Assembly (NCBI GenBank): GCA_013433145.1 | Contig: CM024175.1 | Coordinates: forward strand, 4,572,516-4,636,515 | Direction: 5' to 3' | Length of the DNA: 64,000 nt | From: Ascaris suum | Taxonomy: Eukaryota; Nematoda; Chromadorea; Rhabditida; Ascarididae | In this document: positions 1 through 18,953 of the stretch, piece after piece | Numbering within the stretch: position 1 is the first letter of the stretch | Layout of the letters: every line of letters begins with the position of its first letter | Notes under the pieces: generated by a model | Databases searched by the model: none | What the model was told of the DNA's origin: nothing | Seen by the model: only the letters and a program-made list of their open reading frames with translations | Made by a program: the position numbers and the translations under genes

Positions 1-3000
1 CGTATTGATCTCATAGAATAGATTAAAGATGGCTCAAAGGAAGTGCATACGCGTATAAACATCAACCATATAATAAAGATTTTGTCTTAATGACTGCATA
101 TATTCTTGTAATATTTGTTTTGGAGTAGTGCCAGCGATATGGGGAATATGTGACACATGATTAACGAATCCATCATTGACCCTAATAGTTTTCTCAAGTT
201 TTTCTATTTTCCTCGCAACGTTTAGGGAAATGACGTTTTCAGATGGTGTGTAAACTGTTTTCCCGAGTGAAATTGAGAGGAAAAAAAAATAAAAATCTCA
301 TGCTTCACACGATGTTTCTAAGTGCACATCCTTCAAAGTATTTCACTTTCTACAATTTGTTGTGCAAATGAAAACAAATTTTGTTTGCAAGATAATAGGA
401 TTGAATAAGTTGTTGCAATAGAGTGGTACATTTGTTATGTGTTTTTGAGAGAAAAGGTGATTGAATGGGGTAGGGAGGGGGATAACGTTGGCCCAATTTG
501 CTTGGTGAGGAAACGACCAGTAACTTTCATTGGGATCAAGGCTAATGTGCCGGAAACGTGCATTTGATGTTGCCTGCGATAGCCGCATCCTCAAAATTTT
601 TACCGCATCCTCTAAAATGTATTTTACGATTATTTGTCTTTCATTGACGTTTTTTTGGGGGTATGAACGCACTGCATTGCAAGGCACATTGCGATATCGT
701 TAGCAGTTTTTGATTTTATATACCGTGATGATATTTTATCAAAATTGAAACTAGTGAAGCTTCATAAAGACGTACAAAATTGCAGTGAAAATATCTAAAA
801 AGGCAAAAACTTCATAAAATCAGCCTAATTTATTAAAGGAACCATCGGGGCGTGGAGAATGAAAGCACTGCGTCGTTTAGTTGAGTTGTATGTGACTTTA
901 AAAAAGTTGAATCACATCAAAGAACACAACATAAATGAGTGGGAACATGAAGAACGAAGAGTATAAACAACAACAGCTCAGAAGTCGGTTTCGAAGATAT
1001 GCAAAAATTAAACCTTCATAAGAGGCATGTGAGCATGGAGAACTTCTTGCTGGAAACAATTTCAGGGGGCAGAATATTCGAGACGCTGATGATATTTTCA
1101 GGTAGACAGATGCTAAGGGAGTTCGATAGTTGGTTCAATAAGAGCCCTTGAACAGTTCCAAGAAGGCGGTTCACATAAATTCACATAAAATGCTTCTGTG
1201 GGTTCTTAGCTATTACTCTATCAGGTTTCAAGAATAATTAGTAAGCCTATGTGCAATATTGATCAGAGATAGATGTTGCATACGATAGGACGTCATTGCG
1301 ATATTTGTCTGCAGTTCTATGGCAAGAAGCATGGACAATCCACATAGCAACTATGAACATTTTTGCCAAAATATAACGGCACTTAGCCTTCCATTTCATG
1401 TCACGTTGAAGAAAATTCCCTGATCACTTATAACCCTTAAGGTGATCATAGATTTCCACCGAGATGCAACTTGTTGTCATGACACGATCCCACACTTAAC
1501 TTATGACGGCCACGTCTAGCTGTGAGGTTCTTGATCATTCATAAAATGATGTTGAATCATGCTAGAACGTATAAGGGTCAGTGGAGGACAGTGGAGGTCA
1601 GGTTAGGGTCATCGATAGTCCAGTGAATTTTTGAGGTCATCGGCAGATAGTTTGCACCTCCGTGGTAATTACTCGTCCACATCATTTACTTAGGTGAAAA
1701 ATAGAATAAACCTAAGAAGGCTGCCTTGGAGTGGATCATTAGAGGGAGGAAGATAACTGAGAGAACACGAAAAATACGACGTACGAGAAGAGAGATGTTT
1801 TTTAGTTATTCATCTTCAGATGTTCTGGTCATTGTTTTTGCAGAGGTAACTGACATTGCAGCAGTTAATCATAGATGCCTTCAAATACCAACTTCATCGC
1901 GAGTTTGCTATATGGCAGACAACACCAAATGCCCTAGCATCACCTCTGTATATATTTGTCAACAGTTATTTGGCGAGGGGTGGATTTACTGGTGAATAGG
2001 CATGCTCCTCAGGGGAGTCAAACCAGTTCATATTCAACTAATTTTTGGCAGCAAGCTCCTTGGCGGTGTATATCCTCATGTTTATTTCCATTAGATTATG
2101 AACCTATGGAATAACACTTTTAGCTTCAAACTGTAAACTTAATAAACAATGTTTGGAAGCATTTGTAGACCGTGGTCTTTTTTTCTCCGACTACAACAGA
2201 TGTTTCCGATAGCTGTCCTACACGAACAAGAAGAAAGTGAGCACAAAGACATATTGGAACGGGAGACAAAAACCATCCTAAAAGACTCATCAGTAGTAGG
2301 ATGCCAGGGAATCAGGAATATAAGGCGGTTTATCACTCAGACAGGTGAAATGTCTTCAACGTAATTTCAGTGTTTTTGTCAAGGAAATCGATTTTCTCCT
2401 CGCAGAGTTTATAAAACCCTATAACAGTCATATTATCATCCGAGAAACTGCACATAAATGAATTAGTAAATCTCCGATTAAACATCTCATCTCAATGCAG
2501 TGATTCGTTAATGTCGCAGACGTTGCCGATCATTGGTGCATTCTTAACCCTTGTGCTCATATAACGAATGATCACCTTGGGAATACCCGAATAAATGACT
2601 CTCTTCTCGCAATTCGTTGCGTGTTTATTTTCCTCCGAAGTATTTTGACAGGTGACTTTTTCATGAATTATAGGTGACTAAAATAGCATTAAATGCATCC
2701 CGCTGCCTATGTTTCTATATGACCTATCAGCAACAGCATCTATTGGTTTGCAACGTCTTAAAACCACAACTTTGCTTCTCACATCGAGTACATGTTGGCT
2801 TTTATTCGGCATGTTTTTAACGACTGCAGAGATGATGTCTACAGTCACGGTTTTCGTAAACAAAATTGATTGCGGGTGGTCTCAAAAAGATTTGTGAGTA
2901 AGGAGTACATTTTTGACCGCTTGTAATAGAGGTTAAAATTTGAACAACGCAGCAGTAGAGAGGGTAATTTTTATCACTTTTTTTTTCAAAGAAGCAATCT

Positions 3001-6000
3001 TGGTGGACGTATGCATAAATCCCATTTACTGTCCCGATTACTCGTCTTGCAATTTACTGTCCCCAACTTCGTCGATGCTATTTGAAAAAAAAGGATATTT
3101 TTTTCGAGGAGAAACGCCTTTTTGCGTAAAATTAGCCAATTTGTTGATACTGCTGATTTCTTGATACGGAAGTAATTGAATTTTGCACTGTTCTTTGTCG
3201 CTCTTCATCCAGCAGAATTGAAATTGGCTTGAGTTATTTTCAAGTGCACATAAACATAAAATAGGAAAGCAGAAATTCTTGATAGTTTATTGGAAGAATG
3301 CGAGTGGAAGAGAATTTGTGCAGCGTGATACGTGCTAATCTACGAAAGCAACAAATGGGGATGGCGTTTCCTTGTGGATTGTCATTCAATTCTTAATCAA
3401 CATACGCTTTTTTGCCGACTACTGATTAATGATTGAAGTTGGCTTTTCAGCCTTTTTCTTCCACTTGCAGCTTTAAAAAAAAAGCACGTATAGCCACTTT
3501 TTCTGCTAAAGTGCTCAGTCAACACGATTGCTTTCTTCTCCGAGGAGCGCGGATCTTGGGCGAAATTTGGAGGCGACTTAAGTGAAGCGGTTGAAGAGCA
3601 TCGAAATCTGAATCTTCTTCAAAAGCATAGCATTAAAATATACTATGGAACATGTAATACAACTGTGATGGCTCAAAGTAATTAACCTGTGTAATACGAA
3701 ATTTGATTTCTCTAACAACGATCACGAGAAGGCTTACACAGCGAGAGCAATTCCACCTATTTCCATTTGCCAGTTTTGACCGAATTCGCCTCTAAGAAAC
3801 ATAATTTTTGTCGTTGGATTGCGATCATCACTAACTCGATATCGCACACTACCATTAGCCACAAGAAGCAGCAGCCAGGCTGCTCTTTTGATGCGGTTTA
3901 GCGCCTGTTACCTAATGTAATGAGAGGGGCTGCATTTTGCTTGCCATTTCGAGTGCCACTCACTATGTTTATAGCCTCATCTGTTATTTAAAACGCTGGT
4001 ATAGCATAGGCCGACGTACGACCTACTGGTGTAATGTTTGTTTGCTTCAACGGAATTTCGTCTTTCTTAAACACTGCTGCTTTTATTGGGAACTTCAAAC
4101 TTGCTTCATATATAATGGTGAAATGCTGAAAGGCAATTAGTGCCGATCAATTCAACTTTTATTAAAGGATGCAATATCTTGAAGCGGAAAGAGGTAGGAG
4201 GTATATCGAGAGGTTGTTGAGTGATGGCTTTGAAAAGTTCAAACAGATGTCGATGTAATGCTTTTTCGAGGCGATCGTCAATGAGGCAACCCTTCATTGA
4301 AGCGGCAAATAACACCACCGCTTGTGAAATGCTTGCTGTATAAGCTTGCGTACGCTTCGTTCGCCGCTCTTGATTCCTGTAACTTAGGCTAATGATCCGA
4401 TCGCAATTACCACGATTCGTTCACTTCTCAATCAAGCTGAAACTTTGTCTTCCTAACATTGTGTTGATTGTCCATTCGTGATCGAGTTGCTTTCAGTTAG
4501 CTGTCTATTAATGTATACATTTAGTAGACACCGTGTTATAGTGCGAAATTGTTTTCGTGAAGATTGTGCGAAAACGTTGAGCAGCGTGATTACGCTTCCC
4601 AGATGAGTGCATTCATATATTTGCAGAATTTCCACATTTACGATTCGTTTTTTGATATTACATTTTTTTTTCTCTTTTGTAAAAATTTTCAAAACATAGA
4701 ATGCTAATAATTCTTTCGTTTTCAATGATTGTAACTCTCACTTGTTTTATGGAATTTTTCACCGTTATTGCACAAATAGGTGAACTTTATTGTTGACAAC
4801 GTCACAATCACAACTATTATCACGCTTAGGTGACCAACACTTAGATGGCTTCATTGTTAAGTTTACTTAACAACATATATTGATAAGACATGACTGATAA
4901 GGTGTTTATTATACCTTTGAGATTCTTATACCCATAGTCTTGTATAGAGTGAAAAAGGTAGAATCTTACCGCACGGAAGAGAATAGAGCTGTACTGAAAT
5001 CGCGCACAATACCGTGAGAAGTAAATTTCGTTTGTCAATTAGTGGTGCAACTGCTCTTATCACAAAAACGTCAGCAAACGTAAAAATATTGCGACATTAA
5101 CGAAACAGCAAAGAGTAAACGAAACATAAATCTGAGACGTTCATCTGAAATTAAATGAGCCTTCATGGCCTATTAATGTCGTCTAAATTAAACAAACGAA
5201 AGAAGCGGCTATTCAATTGTGCGTTTATTGCACTCTTCCGCACATTTCATTTGTAAAAGGGCGCTGTGATGAAATCGTGCCTGCGTGGATGTGTGTATAT
5301 TCTGCCAGTTCAGTACAATTATCCTTGGAACCAGCGAAGTTAAAACCATAGAATTGGCTGGGCATAATGTAAACCATTGGTTGACCTCCTATACCACAAT
5401 TCATGTCTTTCCATATGAAAAAGAAAGCGAATGCAGATGTTTAAAAATGCCAAAGTGATTCCGTGAGTTTCTGCAGGTGGAATTTCTATTTTACACCGAA
5501 CGAGCAGTAAAAAAAACCGTTTTTTTTTGGATGATTCGTGCGAGCATTCGGATTCGATAAAATATGGGACTAGTATTGTGCATATTTTCTTACTAACATC
5601 TTATGAAGTTGGTTGCTCATATGAGCGGAGTAGATTGAATGAGTCATTGCTTTGATATGAGGCCGTCTCCTCCCACTCGGTTTACCGCTCGTCTTCACAT
5701 AAATTCAAAGGAATGAGTATTTGAATGAAGAACAGCACTCAACTAATGGAAAGTTCAATTATATGATTGCGCTGAAGAAAATTTCCACTCTATTTCGCAA
5801 GAACTGCTTGTAAAAATTCCATGAAAAATACCAAATTGATGCCAATAATGACAATTCGATTTACGTAACTTGTTGCACTTTAAGTCGATGCGATGCAAAA
5901 TTAGCGAGACTTTCTGCTATCTTTTGATGTGGAATCGCCATCGTTGAAAGATTCCACCAAAAATTAGCGGAATTAGAATTCATTAGGCATAGGTGGCAGT

Positions 6001-7848
6001 TTGAAAGGTATCTTTTGATATGGAAGGGGACAGGAAGAAATTTAATGAGTGGGAAATTTGTGGGTAAAAGCTTAAATGGTCCCCTTGTCTCACCTGTTAG
6101 GACACTATCCCCAACCCCTCTCCCCTTCCAGATTTGCCAGATGTGATTCGTAGCGCTGTTTTGTGATTTCTTAAACCGTGGTAGCTCATTTAATTCATAC
6201 AAAGTGTTTACTAATGTTTAGCTGTGAAAATCAAACAGCGAGATGGAAGGATGATCATGCAAATTGCATGAAATTTTCCAGCGTCGAAAACAACTTGCGT
6301 ATAATAATATTAATAATAATAATAATGCGTGTTTTCCAAACGCCCATCAAAGTACCATGACTCTATCGATTACGTCGTCTTTGAAGCTAATTGAAAGCAA
6401 AGAGATGGCTTTATCTGTTGTTCATCCAACAAAAGAACAAAGCATTTTAAAACAAATATGGAAATTTCTAAATTCGTCAAACTGCAAGGAATATAATTAT
6501 GTTTAGCTCTATGTGGCATTGTAATGTTTATTGCAACTTTCACATAAAAGATCAATTGCAAGTTGATTTGAATCGCTCATAATTCGTTGTGATAAAATTC
6601 AGCAAATATATGAACTGTGAAGACGGCCTTCTAGTTTGACGACACAAATTGCATACGTTGTAAGAAACTGTGATAATAAAATGATATGCTATAGTTTGGT
6701 GTTACGACGCTGTAAATTTACTTTTGTTATTACGTGGTGTTATTATCTGATCGAAAAAACGAAACAGTTCATTCATGAGATATTCCATATTGTGGATGGC
6801 ATGAAACAGAGCGGTGATCTTGTGATATATGTTGAACCTCAATGAGTGAGAAAGGGGCTGTCTGGAGTTGAGAAGAGCAGTGGACCTTATATACTAAGAT
6901 ATCGATCGTTTTGGGAGGAATTCATGCTAGAATACGGCAGAAGGCATTCTGCTGAATATTTCTTTCTAGATGCACGATGGTTGCACGCCAAGTATAATGA
7001 TTTTATTTCATTTTGTATGGTGTTAGTGCGGTGAGCGTTGAATGCTGATCGTCATTAGCTAGGTTTGTGACAAAAGTTTTGATAACTTTTGAGAGAGAGA
7101 AAGAGAGAGATGCTCAGTCCACCTAAAACGATGTTGTACATTCGAGCTGTCACTTGCCAATGTCACCAATGAAGAAATTCGTTTCCTTTTCGATAATTTC
7201 TTCCTCCTTATTGGCGCATACTTCATCTCACTTTAGTGCATTTCGAAACCTGTGGATTAAGCTCTTCTCGAATGCACTTAGCAAATTCCCTCACAAATAA
7301 TTCCTTGTAAAATCGGTGGATATGTCCGAAAGTGGAAAGAGTGTTCGTGTCGTAAGAACAACGGTGAAAAGGATATTTTAATGTTGTAAATGCGATCACC
7401 ATTATTTTCTTCCTTCCATTTCTGAACTTCGTTATCTTCGGCTATTCTATAATATCGGCAGAATATCTTTGCTTGGTTTTGGCGTTGACAAATTATCGTC
7501 CAGGAGAATATACTCATAACAGCATTGAGATAATTTACACAGCTCAGATTTATTCAACAATTCTTTATACCATAAGTTCAAGATTTTAAGAGTTATATCC
7601 TTGAAAAGGGTAATTTTCCAACACTACAACTAGGCGAGAGATTGCTGAGAGGTCGAAATCTTTCATTGCTGGGTAACACTTCGGAATTTGGTGGAGTATA
7701 AATGATGGCTCTCTTTTGTCCCTAAAATTTTTTCTTACGCTAACGTGCAAATGCGCGTTTGCTGTGAGTTGTTTCTACACAAATGCAAAATAACGATGAA
7801 GGAAGAGTCCCGAGGGAAGTTTGGTAAATGGAGCATTTTCTTTTTCAG
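1..7848. other. No supported gene
   Basis: The ORFs are short, on both strands, and lack consistent splice context. A GA-rich microsatellite-like stretch lies near 7091-7110. Two adjacent ORFs at 6636-7034 share a frame broken by one TGA. Confidence 0.5.
1574..1639 (+). promoter_or_regulatory. Cluster of AGGTCA-like half-sites
   Basis: The 66 bp contain AGGGTCA, AGGACA, AGGTCA, AGGGTCA and AGGTCA in one orientation. It includes a near-perfect 10-bp tandem (GTGGAGGACA, GTGGAGGTCA). Nuclear receptors bind such half-sites. No gene start is identified nearby. Confidence 0.22.
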
Positions 7849-8068
7849 CAACATCGATGCATTCGGCTTGAAGCAGCGCTTGGATTCGGCAACTACAAGA
7901 TTTGAAGAAATGTTTTATGAGACCACCTTCCTCCCTCCTTTCCCTCCGTCGACGCGATATTCTGCAGCATCAACACAAATGTTGATTTTGAAAAGCGGAA
8001 AATGCACTAGCCTACAAGCTCGAATACAGTGCGGCTGTCCACAACAGGCTTCCTTATTCCGAATATGA
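7849..8068 (+). CDS. Candidate coding exon, unrecognised
   Basis: After a very strong acceptor (TTTCTTTTTCAG) the frame reads NIDAFGLKQRLDSATTRFEE, a Pro-rich segment, then KCTSLQARIQCGCPQQASLF and a stop. It enters in phase 2. A second possible short exon at 8159-8226 (DGFHMCTDFERLRQISTLEL) follows another CTCAACAG acceptor. These may be the 3' end of a gene whose other exons I could not find. Confidence 0.25.
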
Positions 8069-9699
8069 GAACTATTTCTCACTATGTACATATAGACGTT
8101 GAAGTTTGGCGTGGTATTAAACCTTCCTATTCCTTCGTTCCTCTCTTTCCTCAACAGGATGGCTTTCACATGTGCACTGATTTTGAAAGGCTACGCCAAA
8201 TTTCAACCCTCGAACTTATAAAGTAAAAGAATTCATAGCCTTCTTAGGCAACTGTCAAGCAGGAGTCCATAAGTGCCCATTTATAGGTTAGTGATAGCCG
8301 ATATCAGCATTAATATAGAACGATGATTGCGCAGCAGATTTTACCTTGAGCACTGTCATGGTGCTCACCGCTAACGTATTTCAAGGAATGTGTTTGTTTG
8401 TGTTAATTAGCATGAGCATTTTTAGCGGCCATTAGGAACGCAGTTGTTTAGTCCGCTTGCATGATACTTCAAAAGAATCGTCTCCAGTTGTGAACACAGC
8501 ATCATTACTGATTTAGAGGACTTTCCACTCCTCTACTGCGAGAATTTTCTGAGCTCTTGTTAAACTTATGGTTAACGTTTGATTAATGAAATTATGCGTG
8601 CTAAATTTATCATTTTTTTTTAAATAGAGTAGTCAAGGATCGGTTGATCATAACAGTGACCGAGAATTCATATCCAGTGACTCAACATTCTTATCATGCA
8701 AAACACGCACGTTGCATTTAGTAGTTTTCAAGTCGATATCAGATGCAAAAAGAGAGGCACTTAAGAACTGCAATAAAATAACGTGAGAATGAGTACGCTT
8801 CATGGCAGAAAACACATCAAAAATAACAACATTGTTAGCAGTTGTAATCAACCTGATCCTGATTGCTAATTTAAAATTAATCGGTAAACTCAACAGGTAT
8901 TCCGCTAATCAACAATACCTGTTCGGTGAATAAGTTGAGCATTAAGAAACATAGTCGAGTAAACGTTATGGTGAGCACAATGCGTTTGAAGATCAGTGTA
9001 TAAGTATTGAATACTTGAAGTGGATCACGATGAGTCATAAGCACGGAATGCCTGCGTGGCTGATTATTTTGCTTCTTTTCTTCACCCGAATAGGACGCAT
9101 GAGTGCAATAGTTAGTTCCCAATTTTGCGTGACACAGATCTTCATTAGGTCTTTCGGAAGTGCTTGTCCATTATATCTTGTAATTATACACATTATGTTG
9201 ATTTTTCAACAATTGCAAGTTTACGAAATGGTTGGTCAGCATTTCCTTCGCATCGGTGCAAGATGTGCGTCATAGGTCGAACAAACTTATTCTAATCGAA
9301 ATGTCAACAAGCTCGATCTTTCATGATGATGCCCAAGTCCCCAATCTTTATGTTGCAGACCAAAACGGGAAAATGAGAAAGTCGAAAGATTTTCGCCAGT
9401 AGTTCATTATTTCTGAGCGGAAAGACTGTGGGGACTGCAGTGAGCCCCGCAAAGTCTGTTTTTTGCGGAATTCGCTGTAATCGTTGGCTCTCACCTAGGC
9501 CTGCATAAAAGCAATTCTGTGCAACTCTTCCACTAGGCCCTATAAAAGAAAGGTGAGGGAAAAACGGCAAAGCTGAATCCTTCCTTGTAGTTCTCCTATT
9601 GAAAACCTCTGTGAACTAAAGCTATCTTTCAACAATTTCTTCTCCGTGCAGTTCTTTTGCAGAATCGACGAGTGCATTTTCTGTAGAACTTCTCAACGA

Positions 9700-10097
9700 A
9701 TGAACATCGCCATTTCCATATCATTTGGCCTCTTTCTTCTTTGCAACGGTCTTGATGGTGAGCGCGATTAGCTAAAGTCTGCAAAATCTGCATCAATATT
9801 CAATTTTCATGTCATAGTGGATCGGTGATCATCCTGTGTGAAGCAATGTCTTTCAGAGAGAGACATCGCAAATGTTGGGAACTTGGTTTGCATCATTTTA
9901 CTGTTCATCACAACTGCCTTACTAATATTGCTTCCATTGCTTTGCATTTTGTTGTCTTCGGAGATATCTGCAGGTAAATCCCATACCGTTCTACTGAATC
10001 CTTATTTTACAATTTCTCGTCAGATTTTCTTCTCACCATGATGCATTCATCGATCTTTTCCTTCAATCTGCTTCCTATTTTATGTGCAATCTACTAA
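9700..10097 (+). CDS. Candidate three-exon small membrane or secreted protein
   Basis: Three short exons join in frame: 9700-9757, 9857-9973 and 10024-10097 (stop TAA at 10095). Donors are GTGAGC and GTAAAT, acceptors TTTCAG and GTCAG, and the introns are 99 and 50 bp. The product is about 82 residues: a signal-like start (MNIAISISFGLFLLCNGLD), a short polar bridge (RDIANVGN) and a long hydrophobic segment (LVCIILLFITTALLILLPLL). A CCGTGCAG acceptor precedes the ATG by about 50 nt. The hydrophobic bias of T-rich DNA could mimic this, so it is tentative. Confidence 0.3.
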
Positions 10098-11168
10098 TGC
10101 ACCTTTTACCTCTTTTCTCGAAGGTAATTATATCTTTTCATTCTTTTTATGCACACTTAGTTTATATTTGTGCGAAGTTTGTAATGAATTCAATAGATGT
10201 CTAGTGCGCTATTCGTTCGATTAGCTCTTTTATATTCTTTTTGTTAGCGTTCAATACAATTTGCAATATATCCCATCACTATCGTTAAACTTTGCTCTCT
10301 CATGAACAGCTTAACATTGAAATCATTTCTAATATACATTCGAGGGGAACTTTCATAATTTATAAGCTTTCAAATAATTCTATCATTTTCATAAACGAGC
10401 AAAAATAAAGGCAACTTCGATATGCTGAACAATTCTTTTTTTGTGAGGAGAATTTCTTTCCATATTTTTTAGCGTATTATTTCCGTGTGAAATCTCCTCA
10501 ACGAATATTCTCATTGTTTTTTTTTTTCGCCTTTAAACGAATAGAATTTCTTCTAGTAGAGAGAGTGAAACAATTTTGCGGGAATTTTCAAATATTACTC
10601 ACCTATCAATAATAATAAATTTCACATTTAAACATCACAAAAATTTGCATTCATTATCGGAATTCTTTTCTGAAATATTTCACCTATAGACGACGTTGAG
10701 CGCAATTTTTTTTTTAAGTTCTTCTTCAGTATAATTTCAAATGGCCTATTATAAAAGGGATTTTGCTTCGAAACTGCGCGGAAGTAATTTCATTCCTCGG
10801 AATTTCGCTGCTTCTCTTCTGACTCTTAACCTTTCGCCTAACAGTTTAATCGGCACTCATTTGCTGCAGTGAGTTATTCTGATTCAGTGATAAAAGCGCA
10901 AATATCATTGAAGCATCCATCGTCTCATGAGAGCGCATCGGCTGACGAATACTAGAGATGGAGAAATGGAGAAAGAGAGAACGGTGATGGGAGAAAGGGA
11001 AGACGTCGTAGAGAAGTGAAAGAATGTCTCCGGCATGGCAAGAAAAAAATCGAGTTAAAGTAAATTGTTGCTAGACGCAATATCCCGTTGCTTGGAGTGT
11101 TCATGTTTAAGCAGAGGTGGTACGTTAGCTTCCACCTACCATCATTTTCCTGACATCCGAAATTTCAG

Positions 11169-11289
11169 GTGGCATGTCTTATTCCAGCTTGATGCTTCCA
11201 TCGAAGCAAATCTTCTAACCCCGCTAACGTCAGCACTGATAATAGATGCAGCTACATGTTATGAAGATATCATAAATTCGTTATTGCAA
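11169..11289 (+). CDS. Candidate internal exon, unrecognised
   Basis: It is bounded by an AATTTCAG acceptor and a GTAATT donor, entering in phase 2 and leaving in phase 0. The 40 codons read WHVLFQLDASIEANLLTPLT, then IIDAATCYEDIINSLLQ. The composition is coding-like. No partner exon is established. Confidence 0.22.
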
Positions 11290-11846
11290 GTAATTCACTC
11301 TAAAATGGTTGCAACAGCCAAATTTTTCTTAGCGTATTCGTGAACAGTATAAAATGACCGATCACATATGAAGTATTTGCTCAGTATTATTGTGGCATTT
11401 TCTTAATACCCCAAAAAGATTTTGTTCTTGATGAGATTCTCACAACAAACTCTTAGTAATTCGTTTCGGTATCCAATTATTATCCAATGGCCGAGACTAA
11501 ACGTTTTCCGCTTGTTGCTCTTCGCCTTAACATCAGCACTTTTGAAAGAAGAATTCGTTCAACATCAAAATTGCATGAAAAATTCACAGTCAGCTGCCTG
11601 CTGTTTGAAAAGTTCGATCTTATTTTGGACCATCAATTAAGAATTTAAAAGATTCGCCTTTTATTCAAATCAATTTCCCTGAGATGCCTTTTAGGCTTTC
11701 TCAAGACAAGTTCCCCCGGCAGCGGTCTCAAGCTTCGCAATTTCCAACATTGAATCTATCGCTCAATTGCTCAACTTCAACATCCTATGAGTATGAAAAC
11801 TTCTTATGATGAATTCATTTCAGTGATGGAAATCAGTTCAACTCAG

Positions 11847-18240
<6,394 letters not shown>

Positions 18241-18475
18241 CGAACGGGCAGTGCAAGTACTGCTAACGCCGTGTGTCGCAATCTCATCGCTCGAGTACTG
18301 CTCTGAAAGGTTACCAATCAAGTGAACCTTACAAGCAGATCCAGAAAAATACGAGACGGAGGTTGTCGACCGGTGACGAACTCGTACCGGACACATCGTA
18401 TAGAAGTGAACGGTTAACGAAAGTCAATCTTGCGAATCCGCGAAGCTCGAACCAAACATCGTCAACGAAGTGAGG
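18241..18475 (+). pseudogene. Terminal exon candidate with a 2-nt frameshift
   Basis: After a TTATTTTCAG acceptor, one frame reads RTGSASTANAV and then closes. A second frame takes over at the GTGTGT dinucleotide run (18271-18276) and reads SQSHRSSTALKGYQSSEP through NLANPRSSNQTSSTK to a TGA. Both parts share a Ser/Thr/Arg-rich texture. A two-base slip at the GT run would explain the break, either a real pseudogene lesion, a polymorphism or a sequencing error. An AATAAA follows at 18833-18838. Confidence 0.3.
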
Positions 18476-18921
18476 AGACAAAGTGAGGAGCAGCACTATC
18501 CTTCCACGTTAAAACTCTCCATTTAAGCTTCAGTTGATCTCGTTTGCTTTTTTTCGGCACTACTCTTTTTATGTGTTTGAATGATCGGATCACTCTCTCA
18601 AGCAGAATTGGGGTTACATTTCAATTTATTTATATATTGTTTGAATCCTCATGCAGACATCGAAGTCACGTTGAAATTTATGCACGATAGAAAGGGCTGT
18701 CGAAGAGGGAATGTTCAAGAGAATTAGAAATAACTTTTCTTGTTTTGGTGCAAGAACATTTGTCTCACTGATCGCCTCATTGACTGCTACGATCTCATAG
18801 TGCTTTGAAATCTGAAATTATTTACACACGGGAATAAAGAGGTGTTCTTGTTGAATGTCCCTGAATATAACATTTTCAAATTAATGCAGCGAAGTGTTCT
18901 TTCATTAAATAAACAAAGCAA

Positions 18922-18953
18922 AGAATGATATTGTCAATCGACAATATCATTCT
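18922..18953. repeat. Perfect 14-bp hairpin
   Basis: AGAATGATATTGTC and its exact reverse complement are separated by the four bases AATC. It lies about 90 bp after the AATAAA at 18833. It would fold into a stable stem in DNA or RNA, but is too short for a standard microRNA precursor. Confidence 0.7.

Noticed and set aside
9304..9570. Minus-strand ORF of 88 codons
   Set aside because: It has some protein-like stretches, but no convincing exon boundaries or recognised domain. It was left out of the annotation.
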